Assembly: GCA_030848705.1 (NCBI GenBank)
Contig: CM061241.1
Coordinates: 83,132,178-83,196,177 of the forward strand
Length of the DNA stretch: 64,000 nt
Source: Heracleum sosnowskyi
Lineage: Eukaryota > Streptophyta > Magnoliopsida > Apiales > Apiaceae
Reading direction: 5' to 3'
Below the pieces are notes generated by a model. That model saw only the letters and a list, made by a program, of their open reading frames with translations. It ran no database searches and was not told where the DNA came from. The translations under genes were made by a program, and so were the position numbers. Positions 36,249 to 46,911 of the stretch are shown piece after piece (position 1 is the first letter of the stretch; each line of letters opens with the position of its first letter).

Positions 36249-36716
36249 CACTACTAGAAAAACGGTCAAATTCAACCGTCATTAAATTCAACTGTAACCG
36301 GTTGAATTTATGGTCAACTTGCCCTTTCGTTGACTAAAACCTAAATTCAACCAATTCTGATTGAATTGAATTTTGGTTGACTTTAATCTGTTGAAAAAAT
36401 TCAACCAATATTTGAAAAAAACTGCTTTTCGGCTGTTACGGGAAGCAGCTACAGATTTCAACATCAAACTTTACCAACAACATTAATTTTTTATACTATA
36501 CCTCAAAACATGCACATATAAAAAATATTACCAAACGCCAAAAAAAAATCAACCATAATTGTTTGGAAATAATTTTAACAAAATCAACCGTTTATGGTTG
36601 AGTTTATCCTTAAATATTGTTAATTTCAACGGCCATAAATTCAACTGGAGTCCAGTTGAATTTATGTTAAATTCAACCATTTCGAGTTGAATGAATACTA
36701 AATTCAACCAGTGGTG
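36249..36716 (+). mobile_element. CACTA fragment (left end only)
   Basis: Starts CACTACTAGAAAAACGG and carries a subterminal TTCAACC / GGTTGAATTT word at least ten times in both orientations. The mirror-image region at 36590-36715 suggests both ends of a deletion derivative, but no terminal CTAGTAGTG was found, so the right end is truncated or unrecognised. Confidence 0.65.
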
Positions 36717-37634
36717 TTTGTTAGAAAGTTAATAGAAAGATGACGGGTTAGTCAGCCTTGTGTTCCAGTCATCAATTCTCTTTCATCCCTTTTCATTGTG
36801 TGTTATTTGAGAAATGCAGAAAAAGAGACTGGTTTCCAATATTACTTTTTTCATTTTATGGACCACTAACTCTTGTCCAGTTTATACCGAGAGTTTTTAA
36901 ACGTTATGCTATGGGTCATAATGGAATTGGTCTCTTAAAGAGAGCCCTACTTTACTTAAGTGTCGAGACTTTACTATCTTACATAGTGTTATTGGTGAGA
37001 ATTTGTGATTAAGGTACATAATAATGTCATTTGATTAGCTTAATTACCTATCTCAACACGCTTAATGTTTTGTTATTCGACTCTTGGTACTGTTGAAATA
37101 TAGCATAAGATCAATTTGGGACCTTCCTCTAACATCTTAAGGTTTTAGATGAGCTGGTTACTCAACATGGTATTAGAGGTCATAAGATCCATTTGGGCCT
37201 TCCTCTAACACGTTAAGGTTTTAGATGAGCTGGTTACTAAAACCTTAAGGTTTTAGATGAGCTGGTTACTCAACTATTGTACGATAGAGAAAATTAAAAC
37301 TGAACATGTATTGTTTACAAGTAAAATTATTTAAAAAGCTGCCAGAATTTGTCTTTGTTTAGCTACTGAAATGAATCTGGATAGTAATACGTCATATCCA
37401 TACAAAAATATAAAGAAGTGGTAACGGTATGCTTTTATTGACACTAAAATTGTATCTCACCACCAGTATGATGAAGCTTTTTCCGATGGTGAAATGCGAT
37501 TTATATATTTCTGTGCAGGTTTGCAGAATCTAACACTTGGTTCTAGGGCTTCGATCCTGCATCTCATAAGGTCTAACTACTGAAGATCCTCTTATTTACA
37601 AAAGTTTGAATTAGTAAAGATGTTACTCTGATAT
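36717..37634 (+). other. Intergenic stretch before Copia-II
   Basis: An 84-codon ORF at 36758-37012 is not recognised. 37129-37275 contains three partial copies of a repeat with the word GGTTTTAGATGAGCTGGTTA. No other feature. Confidence 0.5.
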
Positions 37635-39034
37635 TGTTGGGTATAATTACTAACTACACAGCAACAATAGGGCAGTTATATATATTTTGTATTAACAAGA
37701 ACAGGCAAAAATACCAAATAACGAAACAAACACAAAGGTCGAAACAAAAGTATAATCAGAGACTGAAAATAACAAGACAAGAAAGAACACTTATCTCTCA
37801 GGAGCTTTAGCAAATACTGATAGATAAATAAAACAGCTGAGTCGCCAAGCCTTCGAGAAGTCTTGACTGTTCTTGAAGAGATTATTGCCCCACTTACGCT
37901 GTGTTGGGTTGCAGCAATATCACTCCCGGGATAAAACAGCACAGATCAATCCACTCACAGATATGGCAATGATCAACAGCGACCTGCACCTCACTTCGCC
38001 CAAGAACTATGTATTCTGTATGTGTTGAGAGAAAACAGAGAAGATGATAGTTGCTAGGGTTTTCAGAGTTACGTCTATATCTCTCCTGTCAAACGTTATG
38101 TTTTGTATCTATATAAAATACAAAATAAAACGTAAACAGACCAAATATTGTAACTGAAGATATGACATTTAATACTAATTATTCTGATTTAATTACCATA
38201 ACAGTAGTCATCAGGATTTAACAGCTCAGTCAGGATTTCCTGGTCCATCAGGATTTGATCATCATGAGTACTCCAAGCCATCAGGACTTGCTGTCCGTCA
38301 GGAGTGGCATCAGTACTTGATCGACCATCAGGATTTCGTCAGGACTGGACCATCATCAGGATTCAAATACTGACACAGCCATCAGGATCAGTAGTCATCA
38401 GGATTTCACTCCAAGTACTGACCAGGCCATCAGGATTTGATCCAAGAACTGGTCCATCAGGATTTAATATAAATTCTGACCCAGTTCGTATAGCTGTTAC
38501 AAATAAATACTGATACTGTTAAATTAAATCAATAAATAATATTAAATAAACAGGTAATAAAATTTCTCGCCCAGGTCGCCTCGCGTACGCGAGACGCCGA
38601 GACATTCGCCCAAATCGCCCTTCGACCCGACCCGAGTCTAGTCGAGTCGAGTCGTGACGGGGCGAGGCGGGCGAGGCGAGGCGGGCGGCGGCGGCGCGCG
38701 TGTGTGTGCGCGTGAGGCACATACTAACACCATGCACACCCACATGCCTTAGTAGTTGTACACTACTCTTGCACATGTTTCTATATAAACCCATCAACCT
38801 CTCATTACCATTTCTATGTGGGATACAAGTTATTTTAATATAACCAACCCACATTACCCATTTCAAGCAACCTATTTCAACTCAATTTATTTATGGATTA
38901 CACTAAGAAAATGTCTTAGATCCAAACATGAAAGTTTAAGTCCTCATTATAAGGAACAACCTCCAAGTGTTAGTTTCCGGAAATTCCATCAAGAACATAT
39001 TTAAAATATGCCTCAAACTTTCCATTTTCTAATA
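37635..39034 (-). repeat. Copia-II 3' LTR
   Basis: The plus-strand left end TGTTGGGTATAATTAC is matched at 63874. The other end is inferred from a polypurine tract (sense TTTGTGGGGGAT, about 39035-39046), giving about 1.4 kb. Inside: a run of CATCAGGA-containing repeats (38212-38470) and a very GC-rich block (38560-38720). Putative flanking duplication GATAT at 37630-37634 cannot be checked on the other side. Confidence 0.72.
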
Positions 39035-39564
39035 ATCCCCCACAAATCCATACAGAAATGCTTACATATCGGTCCTTATCATGACTTGTTTTTCAGAGTC
39101 GGTACCCTTCCGGGTTTGAACCCTCCTAAGTCCTCTACTTCGATGGCTACCGGATCTAGATGGAATGTTTCACCTTGAATCTTTATCCGTTTGGTGTAAC
39201 CACACTCCATAGACGACGACAAATCAAAGGCTATGGTGCTGATCTACGGCTTTGAGACATTAATGGTCCTGTCTCGATCCTGTTCGTCGAATGCTTCAAG
39301 GAATAACCCTTTCCTCTAATTGCGACCACACAATTACATTCGCTTAGCTGGGCATCTCCAGAGATGTACTGCGATCATCTCGTCAAATGACTTGACCCCA
39401 TTCAGAGTTCAAATGACTCTTGCTATACTGGCAGTAACAGTACCTTTTAGGTTTTCAGGGGATAGACTCAGATACGTGCGTATCAAGGTATATAGTAAAG
39501 GTACTACCAACTCACCCTCACAGCTTGTTATTACCACATTGAATACACTTCAAGGGATCTCCTC

Positions 39565-39740
39565 TCAGGTGTATTGGGTTCCCGCTGCTGATGAATCATG
39601 ATGGGCTATCAGTCCCATCCCCAACCTAGACTTAAGGACTACTGCATGCTCAAGTCCTTTAGTCAAAGGATCAGCTATATTATTCTGAGTTCCAATGAAC
39701 TCTACAGCAATAATCCTCTCAGACACAAGACCCCTTATAG
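39565..39740 (-). CDS. pol: Copia-II polyprotein C-terminus (after CACTA-5)
   Basis: Carries the last part of RNase H and the Copia C-terminal signature (FIGTQNNIADPLTKGL), then a stop at 39565-39567. It joins the main ORF at 46912-50854 in the same frame if CACTA-5 and one TAG copy are left out, so this is one gene split by an insertion. 39035-39564 is 3' untranslated sequence. Confidence 0.93.
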
Positions 39741-40290
39741 CACTACAAGAAAAACTGAAACAGACAACACTTAGCAGACAACGGTCGGCAGTAAAAGCAT
39801 TGTTTGAAATTTTCACACAACGGTTTTTTTTTTTGCAAAATCTGTCTGTTGTCTGAAAGAACTTCCACAACGGTTTCTAAAACCATTGTCTATTAGAAGG
39901 AGTAAAGCAGAGGCTTTACACAACGGAATTATAAAACCGTTGTCTGAAGAAAGGTCAGACAAGTGTTTCATAAACCGTTGTTAAAAACAGACAAGTGTTT
40001 TTTTTTTTGTTACTTAAATGGATGTCACACAACAGTTTGAATAAACACTTGTCTGATTCTAACAACGGTTTACAAAACCATTGTCTGAAGAAACTTCAAA
40101 CAATGGTTTTGTAAACCGTTGTTAGAATCAGACAAGTGTTTTACTTGTATGTGGACTATACTTAATTCACACAACAGTTTCTGCATACCGTTGTCCAATT
40201 GAAATCTTAGAGACAATGGTTTTTGGCTGTTAAATATGTTGCTGTCACACAATTGTTTAGCTTACATAAACCGTTGTCTGATAGTTAAAA
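39741..40290 (+). repeat. Left subterminal repeats of CACTA-5
   Basis: About twenty copies, in both orientations, of CAGACAACGGTTT / AAACCGTTGTCTG, many as close inverted pairs separated by a few bases. The same words fill 46265-46890 at the other end. Confidence 0.88.
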
Positions 40291-40329
40291 AAATTAAAAA
40301 AAATAATATAAAGAAGTAAACCCCCTGCC

Positions 40330-41786
40330 AAAGTTTCAAAGACAAAACCGTATAGATATCGAGATCTATGTAATTTAACGATATTACAAAAGTTTTAGAA
40401 AAAAATAAATTTATTTGGTTTGAGATCTTAACGGTCAACGGTGATTTGACCAATACTTCTAACTAGTGTTTCGTCCCGGATTGATGTTTTGATTTTTTTA
40501 AAATATTTATCGATGATCCAACCGTATGGATATCGAGATCTATGTAATTTAACGATATTACAAAAGTTTTAGAAAAAAATAAATTTATTTGGTTTGAGAT
40601 CTTAACGATCAATTATGTTTTGACAAGTACTTCTAACTAGTGTTTCGTCCCGGATTGATGTTTTTATTTTTTTAAAATATTTATCGACGATCCAACCGTA
40701 TGGATATCGAGATCTATGTAATTTAATGATATTACAAAAGTTTTAGAAAAAAATAAATTTATTTGGTTTGAGATCTTAACGGTCAACGGTGATTTGACCA
40801 GTACTTCTAACTAGTGTTTCGTCCCGGATTGATGTTTTTATTTTTTTAAAAATATTTATCGACGATCCAACCGTATGGATATAGAGATCTATGTAATTTA
40901 ATGATATTACAAAAGTTTTAGAAAAAAATAAATTTATTTGGTTTGAGATCTTAACGGTCAACGGTGATTTGACCAGTACTTCTAACTAGTGTTTCGTCCC
41001 GGATTGATGTTTTTATTTTTTTAAAAATATTTATCGACGATCCAACCGTATGGATATCGAGATCTATGTAATTTAATGATATTACAAAAGTTTTAGAAAA
41101 AAATAAATTTATTTGGTTTGAGATCTTAACAGTCAACGGTGATTTGACCAGTACTTCTAACTAGTGTTTCGTCCCGGATTGATGTTTTGATTTTTTCAAA
41201 AATATTTATCGACGATCCAACCGTATGGATATCGAGATCTATGTAATTTAATGATATTACAAAAGTTTTAGAAAAAAATAAATTTATTTGGTTTGAGATC
41301 TTAACGGTCAATAGTGATTTGACCCGTACTTTTAACTAGTGTTTCGTCCCGGATTGATGTTTTGATTTTTTTAAAATATTTATCGACGATCCAATCGTAT
41401 GGATATCGAGATCTATGTAATTTAACGATATTACAAAAGTTTTAGAAAAAAATAAATTTATTTGGTTTGAGATCTTAACGATCAATTATGTTTTGACAAG
41501 TACTTCTAACTAGTGTTTCGTCCCGGATTGATGTTTTGATTTTTTAAAAATATTTATCGACGATCCAACCGTATGGATATCGAGATCTATGTAATTTAAC
41601 GATATTACAAAAGTTTTAGAAAAAAATAAATTTATTTGGTTTGAGATCTTAACGATCAATTATGTTTTGACAAGTACTTCTAACTAGTGTTTCGTCCCAG
41701 ATTGATGTTTTGATTTTTTAAAAATATTTATCGACGATCCAACCGTATGGATATCGAGATCTATGTAATTTAACGATATTACAAAA
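40330..41786 (+). repeat. 174-175-bp satellite array (type 1), about 8.3 units, CACTA-5
   Basis: The box (GACGATCCAACCGTATGGAT) begins at 40512, 40686, 40861, 41036, 41211, 41385, 41559 and 41733, with a partial unit from about 40330. Units are very similar to each other, which means recent array expansion. Three 61-codon minus-strand ORFs recur with the same 175-bp period and are not genes. Confidence 0.95.
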
Positions 41787-42435
41787 GTGGGCCCCACAAT
41801 TGGGCCTTATTAAACCCTAAACCCTAAACCCTAAACCCCAACCCTAAACCCGAATAATTTTTTAATTGATTTCTTGGACGATCCAACCGTACGGATGTTA
41901 ATCGGTAGTCATTCTAGTGTTGGGAAAAAATAATCAAAAAATATAAAAGTCCGGTTTTGCCGTATCTTTCCAGAAACGTTAGAATGGTACTGCTTTCAAG
42001 AACGAGACATGTGTCAGATTCACTGAATAATTTTTTCAATTGATTTTTTGGATGATCCAACCGTACGGATGTTAATCGATTGTCATTCTAGTGTTGGGAA
42101 AAAATAATCAAAAAATAAAAAGTCTGAATTGTGCCGCATCTTTTCAAAAAACGTTGGAACAATACTGTATTTTGGGAATATGACACATCTCAGATTCAGT
42201 GAATAAATTTTTTAATTGATTTTTTCGACGATCCAACCGTATGGATGTTAATAGGTACTCATTTTAGTGTTGTGAAAAAATAATAAAAAAATATAAAGAT
42301 CCGGTTGTGCCGCATCTTTCCAGAAACGTTGGAACACTACTGCTTCCGGGAACCAGACACGTGTTAGATTCACTAAATAAATTTTTTAATTAATTTCTTC
42401 AACGATCCAACCGTACGGATGTTAATCGGTAATCA
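41787..42435 (+). repeat. GGGCCC box, telomere-like tract and type 2 satellites, CACTA-5
   Basis: GTGGGCCCCAC (41787-41797), then CCCTAAA heptamers (41812-41851), then four type 2 units with boxes at 41877, 42051, 42227 and 42401. The junction sequence (CCCGAATAATTTTTTAATTG) matches CACTA-3 at 16247-16268 and, inverted, CACTA-4 near 25660-25680. Confidence 0.92.
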
Positions 42436-42534
42436 ATTATAATATATTAATTTTTTTAAAATTATATTTTGTAATTACATATGATATTTATTAATTTTAA
42501 ATTACATATAAAAAAAAAATATGTACACGACAGA

Positions 42535-42827
42535 AAAACAGAAGGCGGCAATTTTCCCCCCACTGAATTATTGAAGCAGACTTTTCCCCTTAACAAAAAA
42601 ACACGCCGCACTCACTCATACTCACTCTCATCCCGCTCAAACTCACTCACTCTCAATCTCCGCTCAAACTCACGCCGTAGTTTCAAAACTTATTCTTCTC
42701 TTCTTCTTCTTCTTCTCTTATATATTCTCATCTTTTTTTTTCTTCTCTAATTTGTTTCAAAAAACTAATTTGTTTTTGATTTTGCAGGTGGTTAATTAGG
42801 GCTTCAATCACCCAACCCGATTAATTG
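42535..42827 (+). promoter_or_regulatory. Promoter and leader exon of CACTA-5 (shared with CACTA-3)
   Basis: GGCGGCAATTTTCCCCCC, then CT-rich initiator-like sequence, then exon 42788-42827 between acceptor attttgcag and donor attg/gtaagt. Same layout as 17280-17662. It is probably the leader of the transcript that includes the captured exons. Confidence 0.65.
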
Positions 42828-43965
42828 GTAAGTACTTCATAATTTTAATTACTTCATTGATTTTGCTATCTTTTTCACTTTTCTGTTTTAATTTTCAATT
42901 AGGGTTTCGATTGGGGGTTTCAATTAGGGTTTTAATTGGGGGTTTCAGTAAAGGTTACGATTGGGGCTTTCAATTGGGCTTTCGATTGGAGGTTTCAATT
43001 AGGGTTTCAATGCTTGTACTATGAATCTTTGTTTGAACGCCATGTGCCTATTCCTTTAGATATTATTCAGGCCACTTGCCAGGTTCGGCTCTGTTTTTTT
43101 CTTACTAATACGTTTTTTCCCTTTGGTTTTGTTTGTTTAAATAATTTTACGGACAATTAAGGTGTAAAGAGATGTTGCATTCTTTTTTAGGCCCGGAACG
43201 ATTTATAATCTCACATGTGAAATTGCCGTAATTGTAGTATTCTAAGTTATTGTTATTTAGGAGACAGAGAAGGCTGGGGTTCCTCGATAAGTGAATTAAC
43301 TCGATCTTTTGGTATCTTACAAGTTACACTACAAATATAGTCACTGAGCACTAAGCTGAATAAACTTTGTTGCTTTGTTACACACTTGGCAGTGTTATGT
43401 ACTTCTGTGTATCTATGCTGCTCATATGTATGAGATATTAACTGTATACCTGTGCTATGGTGTTCTTTCAGATCATATAGTGTATGTTGCATTCATTTGC
43501 ATCCAATGGTCAATCTCTAAAAATATATATTGCAAAACCAGAGGGCCGCACATTAGTTCATGGCATTGTTTTCTCTTCCAATATCATTATGCACATTGCT
43601 AAGACAAAGACAATATTGTTGCTACTGTAATGGTTTTGCGCTCAGTTAAAAGTTTGATTTATATATTATGTTTCTCTGTATATTTAATATATTGGTGCCT
43701 TTTTGATAAATAAATAAAAAATCCTTTCAGAATGATGCGAATTCTCATTCCAATGAATCAAGCGGCTTTCAGGCACCAAGCCCAACTTCTGTCCTTGATA
43801 GCAGAAGCTCTTCTTCGAGAGTAAAAAGCACATCCACCACTCCAGTAGGGAATCCAGTAGGGAATACTAAAACACCAAGCACATCTTTGCTGACTTTCTG
43901 CTTGTTGAAGCATTCTATTTTATATCCTCCCCTGATCAGAACTCCGGTTGAATGTTCAAGTATTC
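42828..43965 (+). other. CACTA-5 region between leader exon and desaturase exons
   Basis: Contains 'gattgggggtttcaattagggtt' type repeats (42895-43015) and one plausible exon from 43731 (acceptor cctttcag): an open, Ser/Pro/Thr-rich frame (ESSGFQAPSPTSVLDSRSSS). It reads in another frame across the desaturase start and stops at 43978-43980. Its family is not recognised. Confidence 0.4.
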
Positions 43966-45258
43966 ATGAAGATGAATGGTGATGCTGCTCTAACTTCAGC
44001 ACCAAATCCTCCATTTAAAATAGAAGATATTCGAGCAGCCATTCCAAAACATTGTTGGATCAAGAATCCTTGGCGATCACTCAGTTATGTTCTCAGAGAT
44101 TTTATTCTAGCTTTTGGATTAATGGGCATGGCAGTTTATATTGATAGTTGGATTTTCTGGCCACTTTATTGGACTGCTCAAGGTTCAGTTTTTATGGGAC
44201 TGTTTGTCATTGGTCATGACTGGTAATGATTCAAAACCTCAACAATTATATATAGTTCTGCACTAGGAGAAGCTGTCTATCACCACCTAGTCCTTTATAC
44301 TATGATGATATCTGCATTTTATTTAATGTTGTATGTGAAATTATAGTTATTGTTTTGTAGCGGGCATGGCAGTTTTTCGGATAATCGGATGCTAAATAAT
44401 GTGATGGGGCATGTTCTGCTTACTTTTGTTCTTACACCCTTCCATGGCTTGTAAGTGAATTCATCCAAGTTTTAACATCTCTCTTGTCAACCTTTGCTTA
44501 TAACTTATAATATATATGTTTTTATTTGATTATAATGTTTCTAACATGTTCACCGGAATAAACAACAGTAGAATAGGCCATAGAACCCATCATCAGAATC
44601 ATGGGCATGCTGACAAGGATGAAGCTTGGGTGCCGGTAATTTCTAATTCCTCTAATAAGCTTAGAATGCGTAAATTTTTCAAGTTCATGTCAATCTTTGT
44701 TATAAGTTTCTCTGTTTTCCCAAATGATACGGATATATGTTTATAGATTGATGATACTTAAAGTTACAGCAACTGACCATTTGAACTTAGCTGGACCCTA
44801 ATTTCTCTTATGTGTTTTCAGTTGCCTGAGAACATATACAAAAACTTGGACTCCTCTACCAAATTCTTGAGATTCACAATTCCTTTTCCCTTGCTAGCCC
44901 ATCCTTTGTATCTGGTGAGTAGCGGTATGTATATGTCTTGCAATCAGTTTCCCTCCTAAATTCTATTTTGTGAATAGAGTATTAGCATAACTGATTTCAT
45001 GAAAATATATTGATATGTAATCGACGATACATTGTCTTGTCTAATCGTTTCTACTTGGTGGATTGTGTACAGCTGTATAGGTCTCCTGGGAAGGATGGTT
45101 CTCACTTCAACCCTAACACTGAATTATTTCTTCCCAGTGAGAGGAGCAATGTGTTCTTTTCAACTGTGTGTTGGAGTCTCATGTTTGTCCTGCTTCTCGT
45201 CTTATCGGTTGTCATTGGTCCAGTCCAAATGATAAAGCTATACTGGATTCCCTACTGG
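43966..45258 (+). pseudogene. Captured omega-3 fatty-acid desaturase exons 1-5 (FAD3-like)
   Basis: Exons 43966-44222, 44361-44450, 44569-44635, 44822-44914 and 45073-45258. Exon lengths 90, 67, 93 and 186 bp and phases are those of plant omega-3 desaturase genes. Visible are FKIEDIRAAIPKHCW, two helices, the first histidine box HDCGHGS (across the exon 1/2 junction) and the second, HRTHHQNHGH. No stops or broken splice sites. The ER type (MNGDAAL... start, no transit peptide) desaturates linoleate to alpha-linolenate. The last three exons, including the third box (HxxHH), are absent, so it cannot be a working desaturase alone. Intact genes have Ser/Pro variants at several sites; the Gly in RIGHRTHH (normally Ser) is a change. 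Confidence 0.93.
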
Positions 45259-45654
45259 GTGAGTTGCAAAAGATGTTTCATTTTAATTAAGAAAATATTG
45301 TTTTGCCCCACCCTGAAATTCTTTACTGGTTCTGGTTTCCCTACGTTGACGTCGCTGCTGCCCATATGCCTTCACAGTTTCACTTATAATAAAAAAATTA
45401 TGTGTATCCATCCTCTGCTTACATTCTTATTAATATTCTGAATTATTTTTGAAGATAAATATAACCTTCAGGCAGGTGCTTATTTCCTTTGTAGTTATGA
45501 CCTGGTTTTAATCAAATTGGACAGTGGATTAGTATTTTTTGTTAATTACTTTTTTTTCCCTTTTTTCTTGCGAGTAAATACAGATTTCTGAGGCTATGGA
45601 TATCTGTAATTGTTGCTTCATATATGAGTTAATATTTATATAAATATTTTTCAG

Positions 45655-45931
45655 GGTGTTCCTCTCCAATCCGGGACCAAGGACTGTGGTCTGTTTATCA
45701 TGCGATATATGAAGGAAATATGTCTTGATAAGGAGCTCAAATTTGTTTCAAAGGTATAAATTTTTTAATTTTGTCATCTTTTGTGTTCTTCTTTTCTATG
45801 TTGAAATCTGGTGATAATATAGTTTAATCTTTTAGTGGCTACGGAGGGGCAGCTTATCCTATGGAGTCGATGATCTCAATGAAATCAGGATTGAGTGGGC
45901 GAAGTACTTCATGAAGCACGAGACTTCTTAG
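45655..45931 (+). pseudogene. Ulp1/SENP-type SUMO protease C-terminus (C48), two exons
   Basis: Exons 45655-45753 (acceptor tttttcag, donor AAG/GTATAA) and 45836-45931 (stop TAG). They read GVPLQSGTKDCGLFIMRYMK, then a second exon ending WAKYFMKHETS. The Gln before and the Cys in DCG are the oxyanion-hole and nucleophile residues of C48 proteases; the His and Asp of the triad would lie in missing upstream exons. Plant CACTA and MULE elements often carry Ulp1-like genes, so this may be the transposon's own gene tail. Phase 0 at 45655 matches phase 0 at the end of the desaturase exon 45258. Confidence 0.85.
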
Positions 45932-46911
45932 GTTCTTTGCACATTTAGTAACCACGCACCGCAAATTTTCTGATGCACATGTATTTTTGGGAGTTGCGCA
46001 GTATATATAACGACTAACTGATATGCTATGGACATGTAATGGCGTAACTATTTAACTTAAGTGAAGGTTTCAGTCTCTACTTTTGGGGTATGTGCATCCG
46101 AAAATCTGATGTTGTTGAACATATTTAACTTAATTAGTTCGTGAATTTTACTTGGTTGGATGTGTTGGTTGTAATGGTTTATTGAACACGATGGAATGGA
46201 ATGGCTGTTTGTTTTGGTTTTAGTTTGGCTTCTTTATATTGCCAGTTTGGTTTCTTTATATTGCCAGTTTGGTTTTTTAATTTTGTTACATAAAACCATT
46301 GTCTCTTGTTATTTTAGGTAATTGGACTATAATGAAAACTGTTGTCAAGCATTGTACTAGGCAATGTGTTGAATTTTCTATGAAACCATTGTCTATTAAT
46401 CTAGGTAACAACTTCTTGTTAAAAAAAACCGTTGTCCAAATACATTACTTCAATACAAGTATTTAAACCATTGCCTAATAGCTTTCAGACAACAGGTATT
46501 TAAAGAAAACAATTGTGCAAGTCAAGAATAGACAACAGTTTTTAGAAAGGAAACCATTGTGCTAAACTATTAAGACAATGGGGTTGTTCTACTAAAACCG
46601 TCGTAAATATTTAGATCACACAACACTCTTTTGGAAAATAAAGCCTTGTCTGAAAATTAAAATAACAACATTTTCTAGTTAATAAACAATTGTTGATTTA
46701 TTTGTCAGACAATGGTTTCTACAACAACCGTTGTTGTTCACGCGTTTCAGACAACGTTTTCTAAGACCAAAACCGTTGTCTGTAGGGAATCAGACAACGG
46801 ACGCGTCCGTTGTCTGAGCTGCGTAACAGACGGCATCTCAATAGACAACGGTTTTCTAGGGCATCAGACAACGGGCAAAAAGCCTTGTCTGATTTAATTA
46901 TTCTTGTAGTG
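45932..46911 (+). repeat. 3' flank and right subterminal repeats of CACTA-5
   Basis: 45932-46264 is T-rich, likely 3' UTR of the captured-gene transcript. From 46265 on, ACAACGGTTT / AAACCGTTGTC words recur in both orientations up to the right end, mirroring the left subterminal region. Confidence 0.8.

Larger units (their letters stand above)
39741..46911 (+). mobile_element. CACTA-5: 7.17-kb gene-capturing CACTA element in Copia-II
   Basis: Left end CACTACAAGAAAAACTG, right end TAATTATTCTTGTAGTG, TSD TAG (39738-39740, 46912-46914). Order inside: ACAACGG subterminal repeats, eight type 1 satellites, GGGCCC box and telomere-like tract, four type 2 satellites, promoter and leader exon shared with CACTA-3, desaturase exons, Ulp1 protease exons, ACAACGG subterminal repeats. 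It entered a young Copia-II copy, so it transposed recently. No TNP2 transposase is present. Confidence 0.96.

Noticed and set aside
36758..37012. 84-codon plus-strand ORF as a membrane protein gene
   Set aside because: Hydrophobic by chance from T-rich DNA; no domain, no promoter or splice signals, next to transposon debris.
40330..41786. CRISPR-like regularly spaced repeats and three similar 61-codon minus-strand ORFs
   Set aside because: The whole 175-bp unit is repeated, not a short repeat with unique spacers, and the sequence is plant DNA. The ORFs repeat with the satellite period and carry no domain.
43966..45258. Intact host desaturase gene
   Set aside because: Only five of the usual eight exons, no third histidine box, and the exons lie between the TIRs and satellites of CACTA-5.
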